From positions 109,250,549 through 109,314,548 of the forward strand of contig CM043953.1 of the NCBI GenBank assembly GCA_014529385.2: a stretch of 64,000 nucleotides of DNA. Direction: 5' to 3'. Under the pieces are notes generated by a model that was not told the origin of the DNA, made no database searches, and saw only the letters and a program-made list of their open reading frames with translations. This DNA comes from Adiantum capillus-veneris (lineage: Eukaryota; Streptophyta; Polypodiopsida; Polypodiales; Pteridaceae). A program made the position numbers and the translations under genes. Positions 1 through 11,002 of the stretch are shown here, piece after piece; positions within the stretch are counted from its first letter, which is position 1; every line of letters starts with the position of its first letter.

Positions 1-2470
1 TCCATAGACACTCCGTAGTGCTATAGAGAGAGCAAGAAATCCACACAAGTGAACTGCCTAGCTCTTGTGGACAGCCATGCTATCTCAATTGATTGCTGCA
101 TCTATACTTCCTTGTAGAGATCAGCTGCTATGAGTTGAAGATTTATCAGAAACTCAACTTGAGTGTCTCACTGAAAACATGTAGTGCAAAAATGACACTG
201 TAAACATCCTGAATGACAAAACCCTTGCTTGTCCATTAACGTTGATGTGTACTTCCCTGGGTAGATTTGTTCACTCTTGAAAACAATCACCCAAAGAATG
301 CCGATAGTTGGGTCTTACCCTTGGCCTAACAATAGCTCTTAGCCTGTGTGGCTCATAGCCCTTGTGCAAATTAGTGTTCAATGGACGAACCGATGAAGAC
401 TAATTTGAGTAGCATCTTAGCCACGTGCTAGCTGAGAGTTAGAGCACCTTGGCTCAGGCTGACTCACGAGCAAAACACGTATCAAAAGCTTCTTAGAATA
501 TTTTCATTATTCCCTTAAAGAGAGAGAACGAGAGAGAAGAAGAGCATGTTGGGCTGCAGAACTTTCCTTGAACGACTATGATGTGTATAGTTGATTGCCA
601 TGCTCGTATGCATCTTATGCCTAACGTTCAGCGTATCCTATAATCATGCAACAAGTTTCTGCTATGACTCTCTCATTGAGAGAGGTAACATAAAAAGACA
701 ACCACATCTTGATCTACCTGCCTTGCAGGGTCGTGATTGTATGAAAATGACTTAGCATTGGCACTTTGTCTGTGAAATAAGTCCTAGATTTAGGTTCCTT
801 TTAGTGCTGTTGGGTGTTGATAGCAACCAACCATCAAGTTCAAAAATCCATCACTTAGTCTGTCCTTGACAGAGTTGCGAGTGTGATAGCGGAAGCATAA
901 TGCATAAAGTGTGGAATCCATGCCACCTGCTTAGCATGCCTTGCATGCAAAAACGTAAGCCCTTGGCTACTATAACGGTCTCAAGCATGAGAACCAAAAC
1001 CATAAGTGCCTTGCACAGAATAAACTGGTAGGGATTCTGTGAACTGACATTCCCTATTTTGCCAGTTCCCCAAACTTGTGTGCCAAAGACCTTGATTCCA
1101 AATCAATGCAGTATCTCGGCACAAGGGAGAAGCCGTGCTTCATGTAAAATTGCCAAAGCACGTTGCTTTGCACAATGACAGTAATTGCCAAGTAAAGTGT
1201 AAACATGGAAAATATAAGAAAAACTTAAGCTTGGCTAACCTGGTCATTTGACTATCACCAGTTGGGTTGAACTTCCAAAGGAAAACTCGTTCGAATGTGG
1301 CTCCCAGCCAATTCTACTACACGAGAGAGAGTTGTCGCGTATGCACTTACGCTCGCTTCTATCATGTACACCATGAAAGATTTGTCAAGCATAGTTTCAA
1401 ATCCCTCCCAAGTTTGTATGCTCATAGCATATGCCAAACGGTAAAGTGTCAATGCAAAAGGTATAAATTGAAGCCTTGCTTCATATAATGATGTCTGGCC
1501 TCATTGCCAACAAATGCTACTGACGACAGATGTCAGAGAAAAAAGAGTCGACCTTGTCGATCATGTACCAATAATGGACCTTGTCTACTTGTACATCGGC
1601 TTGAGAAGCATAAAAATATTGACAAGGTACGTAGGCGTACATGCTTAGCTTGATTATTGTTGTCCTTGACCTTATAGGTTTGTCATGAGCGAATGAAAAC
1701 GCAAACAGACGTACCCTAGGAACCATGTTCTTAGCAAGAAGTCATATCAAAAGAAAGTCGACCTTGTCGATCATTCACAAACAATAGACCTTGTCTACTT
1801 GTAGATCTCATAAAGTACTCGTGTCGACGAATCTTACCGTCGATTTCAAGAAACGATGACAGTTAGTCGGCCATGCCGATCATGCGAGAAGCTGTCGGCT
1901 GCCCTAGTCATCTAAAAGAGAGTGTTCTCTGTCCTGCAAAGATTCGGCCATGCCGAACAATTTTTGTACCTTAACGTGCAAATTATGGAGCTCGTACCTG
2001 CTTAGCTCTATGAATGATAGCCGTGATCATCCATGCCAATGCATACTAGAGTTATCAAGTACATGCTCAATAACTACTCTTGTTCTTGCTGCCAAGGGCC
2101 TTGCCCAATGTGCAACCAATGTGGAATCGTGTGAGAACTTCCATGCTCTTACCTGCTAGGTTTGAGTGCCATGGTTCGTGATAATCAACACCCTAACATT
2201 AGTGCCTGTATCACCACATGGTGCGGTTTAACGATTATACGTATAGAAGCCTTGCTTCTCCGCACCACTGTTTTGCATGGTCGGATTGATGATCGGCATG
2301 GTCAATTTCTGAAAGTCTGGCAAGAGCCTTTCTTTCTTACCTCTGAGTTTAGGGGCAAAACAGCGTGGCAGCAAGAGCAATCTTTTACATGCCGTTGCCA
2401 ACAAGCATGTTGAAATAAAAGTAGTGGCATACCTCATGAACGCATGCTCAACAAAAATAAATAAAAAATC
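1..2470. other. Unassigned sequence without a recognisable gene
   Basis: I see no protein domain, RNA gene or element end in this stretch. Open frames are short on both strands and none resembles a known family. The sequence repeatedly uses words such as CCTTGC and GCATG, and from 1546 to 1956 it holds two copies of a 52-bp repeat and four small palindromes, listed separately. It could be the inside of an old element entering from the left edge, because a minus-strand primer binding site lies at 3318-3329 and would point into it, but no gag or pol homology is visible. Confidence 0.5.
1546..1956. repeat. 52-bp direct repeats and four hyphenated palindromes
   Basis: A 52-bp segment at 1546-1597 recurs with a few changes at 1756-1807. 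Each copy carries the 13-mer TCGACCTTGTCGA (1548-1560, 1758-1770), a 5-3-5 inverted repeat. Two further 13-mers of the same design, TCGGCCATGCCGA, lie at 1867-1879 and 1944-1956. The two versions differ at paired positions (A to G on one arm, T to C on the other), so the pairing is kept. A reverse-orientation relative is seen near 2292-2304. This could be a palindromic protein-binding site, a small RNA stem, or decayed minisatellite units; the sequence alone does not decide. Confidence 0.7.
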
Positions 2471-3181
2471 AAATCAACAACATACCTGAGGGAATGCGTA
2501 CTTCGCGCCCCCTTGTCGACTATATGGCGTCTCTACCCTTGGCACCTTTCCGATGCGCACTAAAAGCACTTTGCTTTCACCCACTATGGCCCCTTTTGCG
2601 GAGGTCCATGCATGATCTAGAAGTATTCCTCTGTCGCGGTAATCACGCCGCCAATGAGCATCATGATGTTGTATGATGCAAGAAGATTTGCAGAAAAAGT
2701 GGCACACATCCCGGTGCAAATTCTACAGATTACGCATCGAAAACTGCTCGCAAGAATCGGCTGCCCCAATACAGGTCGTAGGAGCCGTGGGGCTTGGCCC
2801 TTGCTAGTGCTAGGGTTGCCCCTTGGGCGCCCTTGGTTGGGCGTCTAAGGGCAGCTCTATAAAAAAATAAAATTAAAAAATTAAAATACCTCTGGTTCCA
2901 GGCATGGCGGCAACAGCGCAGGGGAAGAAGAAGCCATAACATGGGCAGGATTGCTTGCCTCGCGCCCTGCCCATGACGAGATCTAATCAACTGGCTACTG
3001 CGCATCCCATGATGGCCGCCATGCTTGATTCTGTGCAGGTCGGCAAAACCGCTTGGGTGCTATTAAGGGTTTATTCCCACGGGCCGACATGTCTCCTGCT
3101 TCGACTTCATCCTCGACTTCATGCAAATCCATGCAAGGGCTTCTCCAAGATTCTTTTACCCAATTCTTCTCCTCCAAGAAG

Positions 3182-3247
<66 letters not shown>

Positions 3248-3317
3248 CCATGCTTCTAGAGAGAAAGCCATGCTTCCCTCCTCCATAGCTCCCTACTAAC
3301 CCCCTCCTCTCCACCTT
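2471..3317. other. Unassigned stretch on the body side of the 3331-3503 LTR
   Basis: This 0.85-kb segment lies directly downstream, on the minus strand, of the primer binding site at 3318-3329, so it is where the leader of an LTR element should be. It holds a 60-bp GA tract and a more GC-rich block (2490-3150), but no zinc knuckle, protease or other element domain that I can recognise. Frames rich in Arg-Glu pairs here are translations of the microsatellite. Confidence 0.4.
3185..3244. repeat. (GA)n microsatellite, about 60 bp
   Basis: Uninterrupted GA dinucleotides. It is one of about ten GA/CT tracts in the window, several of them inside or beside LTR elements. Confidence 0.97.
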
Positions 3318-3329
3318 GGTCTGATACCA
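3318..3329 (-). other. Primer binding site (initiator Met tRNA type)
   Basis: On the minus strand this reads TGGTATCAGACC, one mismatch from the plant element consensus TGGTATCAGAGC that pairs with the 3' end of initiator methionine tRNA. It starts one base after the LTR that ends at 3331. It marks the LTR as minus-oriented, with its leader on the low-coordinate side. Confidence 0.75.
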
Positions 3330-3330
3330 A

Positions 3331-3503
3331 TGTGGGGCTAGCGGGTAGACAGACATGCGAATAACCTCCCAACCATCCTATATATAGGCCCCTGGCCCTC
3401 TTCCATATATAGACCCCTTTACTGCATGTGTGTCCGGCACATTGCCCGGGTCCTGCCCGTCTAGTCCTACCCTTGGCATGACAGAAAGGTTGACCTGTCA
3501 ACA
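3331..3503 (-). repeat. Short LTR (173 bp) with priming signals on both sides
   Basis: On the minus strand the segment begins TGTTGACAGG and ends GCCCCACA, a normal TG...CA LTR. A primer binding site follows it (3318-3329) and a purine-rich tract precedes it (plus strand CTCTCCCCCTCCGAAG, 3504-3519), so it looks like a 3' LTR from one side and a 5' LTR from the other. The sequence above 3504 reads like the tail of a gypsy polyprotein. A second copy of this LTR is not present in the window. A tandem or LTR-recombined element, or two elements sharing an LTR, would give this layout. Confidence 0.65.
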
Positions 3504-4623
3504 CTCTCCCCCTCCGAAGTCTTGTTGTCCTCGACAAGACCCTATGTCTGCAGTGGCCTTGGCGAGTGCTTCATATTTTGGTGTTGGTTGAAGCTTTTGT
3601 TGTTGCAGTTTCTTGTATCAGATGCTTTGTATGTTGTAGAGGTACCTTTTTCTTGTACATGTAGTGTAGTTGAATCCATAGCTCTCCCCCTCCGATTGGT
3701 TGTTGTAGCGTGAATAGGTTGAGTGAGGTTTGTTGTTGCAGCAAGTCTTATTCTTGGCATCTCTGTATTGTTTGTTCTTTGGGTGTCATCCTGCATGTGT
3801 ACCTGTAATCTTGAAGCCTTTTTGAATTTTTTATGGGCCGCTCCCCTTGGATCCTATAGTTGATGAGCATGTAGTTGTTTGGGGATGTCGTTGGTCTGCT
3901 TTTCTATGTTTTCATAAGAAAAATAGTAAAAGCAAAATGTGGTGTATATTACAAAATGAAGGTCTTGGATACCTGGATAGGACTAAAGGGAAAAACCCAG
4001 TGGGAAAAAAATGCCTTTAGTCACCATTAAATGTTAGGCTATATGTACTTATGGTTGATGTAACCAAGTTTTATTGAGTTAAAGTACTTATGGCCATATG
4101 GCTACTATTATTGACTGGATATACATTGGATAAGTGTTAGTAGCTTGAAGTCAGAGTCGTTGTTGTTGAGCAAATGCTTATGAAACCTGTTACCGCTTCG
4201 TCATCGTCATTTTGTTGTGTGAGTGCATGGGTGGAACACAAATCGTGTCAAATGCAAACGTCCAATGAGGGGACATTATATATGCTTGCACAGATAGATG
4301 CATGGAAAACAATATGCGGTGCGAGAGGAGTTTGAATGGGTGATTCCAGGAGTGAACGTAGCTAGAGAAGAAAAAATATATTTGACTTAAAGAGCTGCCA
4401 TTACTTACAAGAAGGGTTTTTGTGACGAGGTTTTTTTACTCTCCTCACTGTGTTCATGTGCGTGAGTGTTTTTTGGACTACTCTGCCACTCCACCATTTA
4501 AAATAGTAGACTTTGACTCTTATGCTCACCTATCCAGCATGAGCGACCCCATTTTACAATATGCTCAACTCTTCCAGCTTGAGCTATAATCTAAATATCT
4601 AGACTCATAGACCACAAAAAATA
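3504..4623. other. Non-coding stretch between two element fragments
   Basis: The first 20 bases are the purine tract of the neighbouring LTR read on the minus strand. The rest is AT-rich and has no domain that I recognise. Around 3990-4005 is a GGGAAAAACCCAGTGGGAA-like string of the kind often seen in untranslated parts of plant LTR elements. The boundary with element D1 is not defined by a visible LTR or target duplication. Confidence 0.4.
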
Positions 4624-5508
4624 TTAAGACATGAAGCTTGGGTCTGACGCTTGCTCATTTAGTGGCTCAGCTGCCCGACTCTTGACTCTTATGCCATGAT
4701 TTTTATGGCGACTTGACTTACTCTCGGGAGCTTTCGACCAAGAATAGGTTTTGAAATTCAAACTCCCATCCTCGAAGAGAGGATTTGTAAAGGACCATAC
4801 TGGCAATATTGGTTTCTTTTGCCATACCTGGGTGACCTTGGTTGTCAAAATTTATTTTTGTTGTTGTTGGTCCCTTGGTTGAGAAGATTGGCTCACTCCA
4901 TTCTCCGTAACACTTTGTCTATCATGTCTTGACATTTCTTGAGAGCTAGAGATGACTTCAATCTTTTTCGTTATGTGTTGTTCTTTTGGCACCCGTTTGT
5001 ATCTGCATCGTGTGATTAGCGTGTCTTTGCAGCTATCCTTTGCCTTGACTGTGACATTGTCCTTGATTTTGCCTTCCGTGAAATTGCGATTATTTTCATG
5101 CTGAAGTCGTCGGATTGAAGAATGTTTACCTGGCATCTTTGGTAGCCAGATTCTCCGATTTCCTTGATAGTAACCTTGTGCTTGAAGAATTGTCGATGGA
5201 ACTTCCCATGATGTTTTTGATGTCGTATTGAGATGTACAAGAGTGACATTTTTGGGATTATTTATCGATGAAGTCCTATGTTGGTATGAAGGCCAGTTGG
5301 ATTTGAAATTTCCTGCACCCCTTTGGCAAGCCTTGTTGGTTGGTCTCTTTTGGCGATATAAATATGAGCTTTGTTGCTTTTGGGGACACTTTTTGAAACC
5401 TTTATCCACCACATAAGCCGAGGTATGTGGTTTTGGTAACCAAAGTTTCTTTTGACCCTCATAATAGCCTTGCTCTGCTAAGCTGTAGTGGGAGGCTATC
5501 CATCCCAT
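4624..5508 (-). pseudogene. D1 W-x-P-K repeat block
   Basis: The main open block (4852-5508, 218 codons) is basic and Gln/Asn/Ser rich and carries the repeated motif QGYYEGQKKLWLPKP (near its start) and QGYYQGNRRIWLPKM (about residue 110). A smaller block continues to 4624 with another Trp-Pro motif. D2 has an equivalent region (34375-34974) with RIWIPK and QIWIPK. I recognise no known domain: the repeats look like short linear motifs in a disordered chain, possibly for RNA or particle binding. That role is inference. The region lies directly after the retropepsin-like block in both elements. Confidence 0.5.
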
Positions 5509-5871
5509 GTGTTAACCTTTCGTCAATTGGCTAGGCTCATTTACCCATATTGGGTCCTTGACCTTGATTTCTTCAGTTTTAATGTAGACAGTTGAAAACC
5601 TTTGGCGGCTGTGATCTCGCAGTGTAGGGTATTTCAGTTGAAAGATTTTCTTTGGAGTCTGTCTTTCATGTGGAAGCATGTGGTCAGTTGATGTTGAAGC
5701 TCTGTCTTGAACTTTTCGGGGCTGGATTGAAGACTCTGATTGAAGGGGCTGCTTCTATTGGTAGGACATTTGTGGGCTCATTTTGGCTTTGCCTTTGTCG
5801 AAAGCCGATAATCTTGGAGCAGTAGTAGGCTGGATTTCTTGAGAGCTAGTCGTGATGACCATTGTTGAAAA

Positions 5872-6318
5872 TTAAGGTTCTTCTGCCAATGTTTTTGCCC
5901 AGTGCTTGGACAAAATCAAATGTGTACTCATTTTGGAGGAATCCATCACTAGGAATTTGTCTTTGATTACCTTTGACCGTAGTGTAAGGGTAGCTTTTGC
6001 AATCCCTAAACTTGTGACGGCTATTCCATGTGATATAGGAACATGTACCTGAATTTCATATAGTTTTGGTTTATCTAGAAGTAACCACAGCCCATAAGAC
6101 ATGACATTAGTCGTGGCAGTGCAATCTATCTCCGCTATAAAATTGAATTTCAGTTTCTCATGCACATCCAACGAGAATTTAATCTTCTTGTTGGCTACCA
6201 AGTAACTGATGTCCTCTTTGCTTTTGGTACTTGTCTTGGACTTTTGTGCCTTGGAAGCTTTGTCATCCTCTTGTATGTTGAACTTCTTTGTCATTTGACT
6301 GGTTGTAGCATGTCCCAA
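5872..6318 (-). pseudogene. D1 retropepsin-like block
   Basis: About 148 codons resemble the retroviral-type aspartic protease fold of plant gypsy elements: a beta-rich start (KIKFSLDVHEKLKFNFIAEI), an active-site-like turn, then the string NVMSYGLW and a later KFLVMD...STHLILSKHW segment, equivalent to the usual LGxxW end. NVMSYGLW is echoed by NLISYGLY in the D2 block at 35000-35641, which shows the two are related. In the family the enzyme cuts the polyprotein. Here the region is a fossil. Unlike D2, no integrase precedes it. Confidence 0.55.
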
Positions 6319-6356
6319 CTGCTTACTATCTTCTGATCTATAGCTTTGGGGAAGGT

Positions 6357-6863
6357 CTATAGTCTAAGCAGCTTGTTGGTCTTCATTGCTAGTTTTTGAT
6401 TGTGGGCCTTGACTCTTGATTTCAGAAGCTCTCTGTCACTATTTACTTCTTCTAGCACTTGAAGGTCATTCAATGGTGACTTTTCTTCTTGGAAATGTTT
6501 TGAAGCTTGTGCAACACGATCTTGAGGTTGACTCTCTTCTTCTGATGCAATGGTCGCCATGGCCTTTGGTTTCCATTGTTCCATGGGTTTTTATAGAGTC
6601 TCTTCTCAAAAATATTCATTCATATCCTCTATTTCTTGTCCTTGGTAGTCAATCTTGGACTCGGTCATTTCCCTTTCTTCTGTGCATTTTATGTCTTCAG
6701 TTACATCTTCTTGTAGCTTCTCATACTCTTTGATTTTTTCAATCACCAATGAAAAGTCCACAGTAGAGAATTTATTTGGTAGACATTCAGCTTCATCCAT
6801 TGATTCTATCTGCATGTCTTCCACTTGTGACGTGGCACTAAGAATTTTTGTTACCTCTGCCAC
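6357..6863 (-). pseudogene. D1 acidic, helical linker remnant
   Basis: Two short open blocks (6606-6863 and 6357-6584) encode Glu, Lys, Asp and Gln-rich sequence with probable coiled-coil character, for example stretches around IEKIKEYEKLQEDVTED. They sit between the zinc knuckle and the retropepsin-like block and run in the same direction. I recognise no specific domain. They are most likely decayed parts of the same polyprotein; an unrelated insertion is less likely because nothing marks its ends. Confidence 0.4.
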
Positions 6864-7006
6864 CTCTTCTTGTGTTGGCTCACTATCGTCAAAATCTTGG
6901 CTTCTTTTGCTTTCGAACCTTGAACTACGAGCTTCATCTTCATCACCTTGTGGATGCTTTGACTTGTCCTCACTGAGGTTCCTTAAATGATCTTGAATCA
7001 GCTAAT

Positions 7007-7597
7007 TCAATTGATGTTTTTGAAAGCCTGATTCTCTATGATAATGTCGTTGACACCCTTGACTTCAAGCAACTGTGTCTTGAGCCTATCTTTTGTGCTC
7101 TGCAACAAGATCTGCTTCGTTTTCGGAGATCTTGTTGGGGATTCTTTCTTACGTTCCCTTGTTGTCACTGTCTGAACTTTGCTTTTGGCTTGTTGCTTCT
7201 TCTTTTCCATGTAGAGCTTTGTTGGGCAGTCCTTCACTAAATGACCAATGGCACATTGGTCGCAATATGTTGTTATCTCAACATGTGCACCCTTTGGACG
7301 AGGCAGCTCTCCATAATACTGCTGATAATGGTTTCCTGTGGTATCTAGATACAGATATGACCTCTTCTTTGCATGCATGAACCTGTAGATTACGACTCAC
7401 TTAGGTGTATCCACTGGCTTTGTCTCTTTATCCTTCATCGTCTTGTCCTTGAGAAGTTGAAAATAACTTCCATTATTGCTTGCATACAAGATCAAATCAC
7501 TATCCATGCTTTCTAGCAGTTGTAATGCTAATTCTTCCATCAGTATATGGTCTTTGTTGTGGGGCTTCTGCATAGCCTTAGGGCTATGTTTTTGCAA
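7007..7597 (-). pseudogene. D1 gag remnant with zinc knuckle
   Basis: The stretch encodes part of a capsid/nucleocapsid protein. The best signal is a zinc knuckle, CDQCAIGHLVKDC (C-x2-C-x3-H-x4-C), followed by a Lys/Gln-rich tail, as in the nucleocapsid part of gypsy gag. Downstream the chain is Lys, Thr and Gln rich. A short block nearer the leader (about 7397-7597) has no clear domain. In the family this protein packages element RNA into cytoplasmic particles. The region is a broken fossil and overlaps no host gene. Confidence 0.65.
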
Positions 7598-8302
7598 TTT
7601 TATGAAATTTTATGTTTTTTGACTCCGCCTTTTGGCTTTTGGTCAACAAAAATAGGGAAAAACACTCAAGTCAATATGTTACTAGGGTAAAACCTACCCT
7701 TTGAACCCACTAGTAACCTCAGTTTCCCCAAATTCCCTGCCAAAAGTACCCTGGAGACATCCTACGCATAGGATGTCTATTGTCTTAAAATGCAATTTTT
7801 TTCTGGCAGTAGTATTCCCTATGCTCTGTAGAGCTCTCAGCAATAATCACAGAAAATTTTGGACTTGAAATCAGCTTCCAAACACAATTTACCGTCTTTC
7901 CTACTTAGCGTTTTCCACTTCTCTCATGAGCCTAACAGCAAATAAGACATGCATAAAGTACTCTAGATCAGCAATCAAGATATCCTACTTACCCTACTCC
8001 TACTCATCAATGTGAGATGGTGATTTTGATGTCTTGGTTGCTTCCTAGCCTCACACGGACTCTCAAGTCAACCTACCACCACATCTACCACTCCAACTCC
8101 TACTCTCTACACCAAAACCTACTACTACCTAATACTACCTAAGACGGAAGATCCAGGCTAGACACACGCTCCCTAGACTCCTCCTAAGACCTAGAGATTC
8201 CACCACCCTCTGATCCTATCTAAATGTAAAATAGTACTCTGGCAAGCCAGAGGGACCTCTATCCTCAAGGACTAGTCTCGGTCACCTACTTAGGGCCCTT
8301 GT
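7598..8302 (-). other. D1 untranslated leader
   Basis: This segment lies between the primer site and the first gag block. It has no long frame and contains a run of CCTACT/CTACTC-like words at about 8075-8150 (AG-rich on the element's sense strand). It is probably the leader of the element RNA; packaging signals may lie here but cannot be named. Confidence 0.5.
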
Positions 8303-8319
8303 CCGCGGCAACGGCGCCA
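8303..8319 (-). other. Primer binding site (tRNA-Asp type)
   Basis: The plus strand ends in CGGCAACGGCGCCA, identical over 14 bases to the 3' end of plant tRNA-Asp(GTC) with its CCA. On the minus strand it reads TGGCGCCGTTGCCG, the primer site widely seen in Athila and Tat-type plant gypsy elements. It is separated from the LTR by one base. Confidence 0.88.
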
Positions 8320-8320
8320 A

Positions 8321-9252
8321 TGTTGGGCGGATACGCCGCGACGGACGTCAGCACAGCGAGAACTCACCTAACATATAATGTCAGCTAAGGACGAAGCTCG
8401 ACCCGCAGGCACGTGGAAGCAACCATAAGGTGTCAACCTACACTCGACCGACTCCTAACTCATTCCTACAGAGGTCTCTACCAATTGTCTAAGTCACAGC
8501 CTTCAAGAGTGCATAAGAGGAAACTTCCTACAACGCTTTCTAGAGCCGAACACTCATCAAACAATCTCGAAACACCATAGAACTTGAAGGAGACCCTACT
8601 AACACCAATAGGTCGCTCTCCCTAAGGTCTATGAACCAAAATCCCAACCCAAAACACATGGTGCAAAATCACGTAGGATGTCTGACCGAAATCTGCAGGT
8701 CTTCGTTTCCGAAATCTAAAGTGCCTAATGCGTAGTTCTACTCAATGTGAACGCGTGGACATGCAGCAATGCAAAATCGGACAACATATACTCACCCAAA
8801 CACCCGATGAAGCTCGTAGAAGGAGCTCGCAAAACCGGACCGTACGCACACAATGTAGATATCGGCGTGTAGCTCTCGTCGAGGGCAACACGCTGCACTT
8901 CTCCGCACTCGATTCCGACCACCGGAGCACACGTGGCGTCAAGATGAAGCTCACCCTCTCTCTCATACACAGTACGCTCACTCACAGACTTCAAAACTTG
9001 TTTTAAAAATGACAAAAGGTTTTTCATTAAGGTCAAAAAGTGGTATATATACCTTACAATTCTCAAACCCTAAAGCTCCAAAATCAACCATCTACTCAAT
9101 CTAACTATCAAAACTGGGATACAATCTGGAAACTTCTGTAAGTCCCAATATTTACAATGTGAAAAATCAGGTTTTCCTCAATGAATGAATAATTACAAAA
9201 ATAATAATCTTCCGAGTAGTTAGTTGTCGTGGGGTGTGTCCAGCTTCTAACA
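8321..9252 (-). repeat. 5' LTR of D1 (932 bp)
   Basis: On the minus strand it begins TGTTAGAAGC and ends CCGCCCAACA, directly followed by the primer site. It aligns along almost its whole length with 29757-30693. The U3 part contains the palindrome GGTATATATACC as a likely TATA box. No partner LTR of the same insertion is in the window, so its age cannot be read from an LTR pair. Confidence 0.88.
9042..9053 (-). promoter_or_regulatory. Probable TATA box in D1 LTR
   Basis: A perfect 12-bp palindrome, GGTATATATACC, lies about 200 nt into the LTR and is conserved in the sister LTR at 30484-30495. Its position in U3 fits the element promoter. Start site and activity are inferred. Confidence 0.5.
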
Positions 9253-10103
9253 GAAGCTCCACAATATTATGGTTTTGCTTGATGAGGTTCCTTGTGATAA
9301 GCTTCTCTCAAGGTTCCAAAGTACAAACTTATTACCCCATCCATCCTATCAGATGGATTAAGGATGAATGGGTCACTTTCTTGCAAAGCTATAATTAGGG
9401 ACTTAATGGCCATAGGCACCGTATTTAGGTTTATAGCTGCTCATAAATGTTCAGGAAATATCATTTTTCCAAACATACAAAGTTCCTTTCCTTGAATTTG
9501 CCAAGAGGAAATTTTAGCAAATTAGGTTATCTTTTTTATTTTTTGCATTATTTTTCTCTATTTTGGGGCAGAATTTCTCCTTTTTCTCTTGCTCTCAACC
9601 ATCATTTTTTGAAATTGAAAACGACACGATATTAAACTGAGACACATTTTTTCAAAACATTGCTCCTCATGCAAATCAACAAACTTTTACTGCTTTCTCT
9701 ATGGAGATTCTAACTTTGTTAGTTTTGAGAGGCAAAGGTTACTGGCGGAATTTCTCCTCAAATTTGATTGGAGATGGTTTTGCCTAAAAGGAGAGAGAAG
9801 AAGATGATGAGAATTTTAACATCTTAGGAAACTATCCAAAGAGACCTTAAATATCTATCCGATGAGGAGAGGTGAACTCAATACCTATTATTCAAGTGGG
9901 AAATGGCATAACCAATCTACCACACTTGAGCAATTGAAAAGCTATACCATTTTCCTCTTTTTATTAGCGCACACACAGCCACAACCACCACCCCCCCACC
10001 CTAAGCAGAAGAGAATTTAACGTCGTAGGAAACTATCCCAAAAGACCTTAAAGATCTGTCCAACGAGGAGAGTTAACACTGCCCTTGAACTGTCGTAAAG
10101 TGC

Positions 10104-10105
<2 letters not shown>

Positions 10106-10173
<68 letters not shown>
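10106..10173. repeat. (GA)n microsatellite, about 68 bp
   Basis: Near-perfect GA dinucleotides, with one AAAG interruption near the right end. It lies outside any recognised element. Confidence 0.97.
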
Positions 10174-10180
<7 letters not shown>

Positions 10181-10415
10181 CCTGCCTTGAACCAGTGCTC
10201 GAGAAAACCTAGGTTTAGTGTAATCCCACCTAGGATGAGAAAACCTACAAAATTTTGAAAAAAAAAGTGTAATTCGGTGTAAAACCTTCAAATTTTATCA
10301 ATTTAAATTTTACGTCTATTGTTTCACATACATAGGTCTGCCAAGTTTTTGTGAAAAAAGGTTTTTTGAGCACTGCTTTGAATTGCTTCAAAGTGCGTGC
10401 GCCGGTGCGCGGTGC

Positions 10416-10416
<1 letters not shown>

Positions 10417-10467
<51 letters not shown>

Positions 10468-10538
10468 CCTCTCGAGTCTCCTCACTGTTGCTGCTGTGCA
10501 AGAGAGAGACAGCCACATCAATGTGCAACCCTTGAAAG

Positions 10539-10587
<49 letters not shown>
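10417..10587. repeat. Paired (GA)n microsatellites
   Basis: Two GA tracts (10417-10465 and 10542-10587) are separated by 76 bp of mixed sequence that itself includes a short GAGAGAGA. The arrangement suggests one long tract split by an insertion, or local duplication. Confidence 0.95.
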
Positions 10588-10590
<3 letters not shown>

Positions 10591-11002
10591 GACCCGTCAA
10601 AAGCGATGATAAAGGAGTTAAAGCATGACTTACCATAGGTTGGTTTTGCAGCTCATGATAGAAGCCATCTCCTGAGGCGCCTCCAAGTTCCAAACCTTTC
10701 ACAGCCAGTCCAAAGGACTCTTCAACCGGCTCAAGGCTCCCGTTTTTGGTGCTCTTGTTGGTCTGTAGCATTTTAGATGATATGCAGCAATTAGATTATG
10801 AGGATGCTCTATGTGTTCATGCCAAGCCACAATCAGTATGAATATTCATGGAAAGCATGCTCAAAAGGCCATTTCCTTCTTTAAAAGCAGGCACGCATTG
10901 GGACACCAATCACATGTACCGCAAACGAAGCCCTTGAAGAAGGGCTCATTATCATGACTAATAAAGCATAAAGAGCGTCCATTTTGCAAGACTCGAGAGG
11001 CA

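Larger units (their letters stand above)
4624..9252 (-). mobile_element. Gypsy element D1: 5' half, Ogre/Tat/Athila-like
   Basis: A minus-strand Ty3/gypsy fossil. Its parts, in reading direction, are a 5' LTR (8321-9252), a tRNA-Asp primer site (8303-8319), an untranslated leader, a gag block with a zinc knuckle (about 7007-7597), two acidic blocks, a retropepsin-like block (5872-6318) and a block with W-x-P-K repeats (4624-5508). No reverse transcriptase, integrase or 3' LTR is seen, and the low-coordinate end is indistinct. The coding parts are broken in several places. The LTR is the same family as the one at 29757-30693 (roughly nine bases in ten agree), but the two cannot be the ends of one element, because both internal regions face outward. 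Confidence 0.8.

Noticed and set aside
3156-3356. Frames encoding long Arg-Glu or Ser-Leu runs, here and at about 10073-10771, 11426-11999 and 39326-39703
   Set aside because: They are translations of GA/CT microsatellites on either strand; length comes only from the repeat lacking stop codons.
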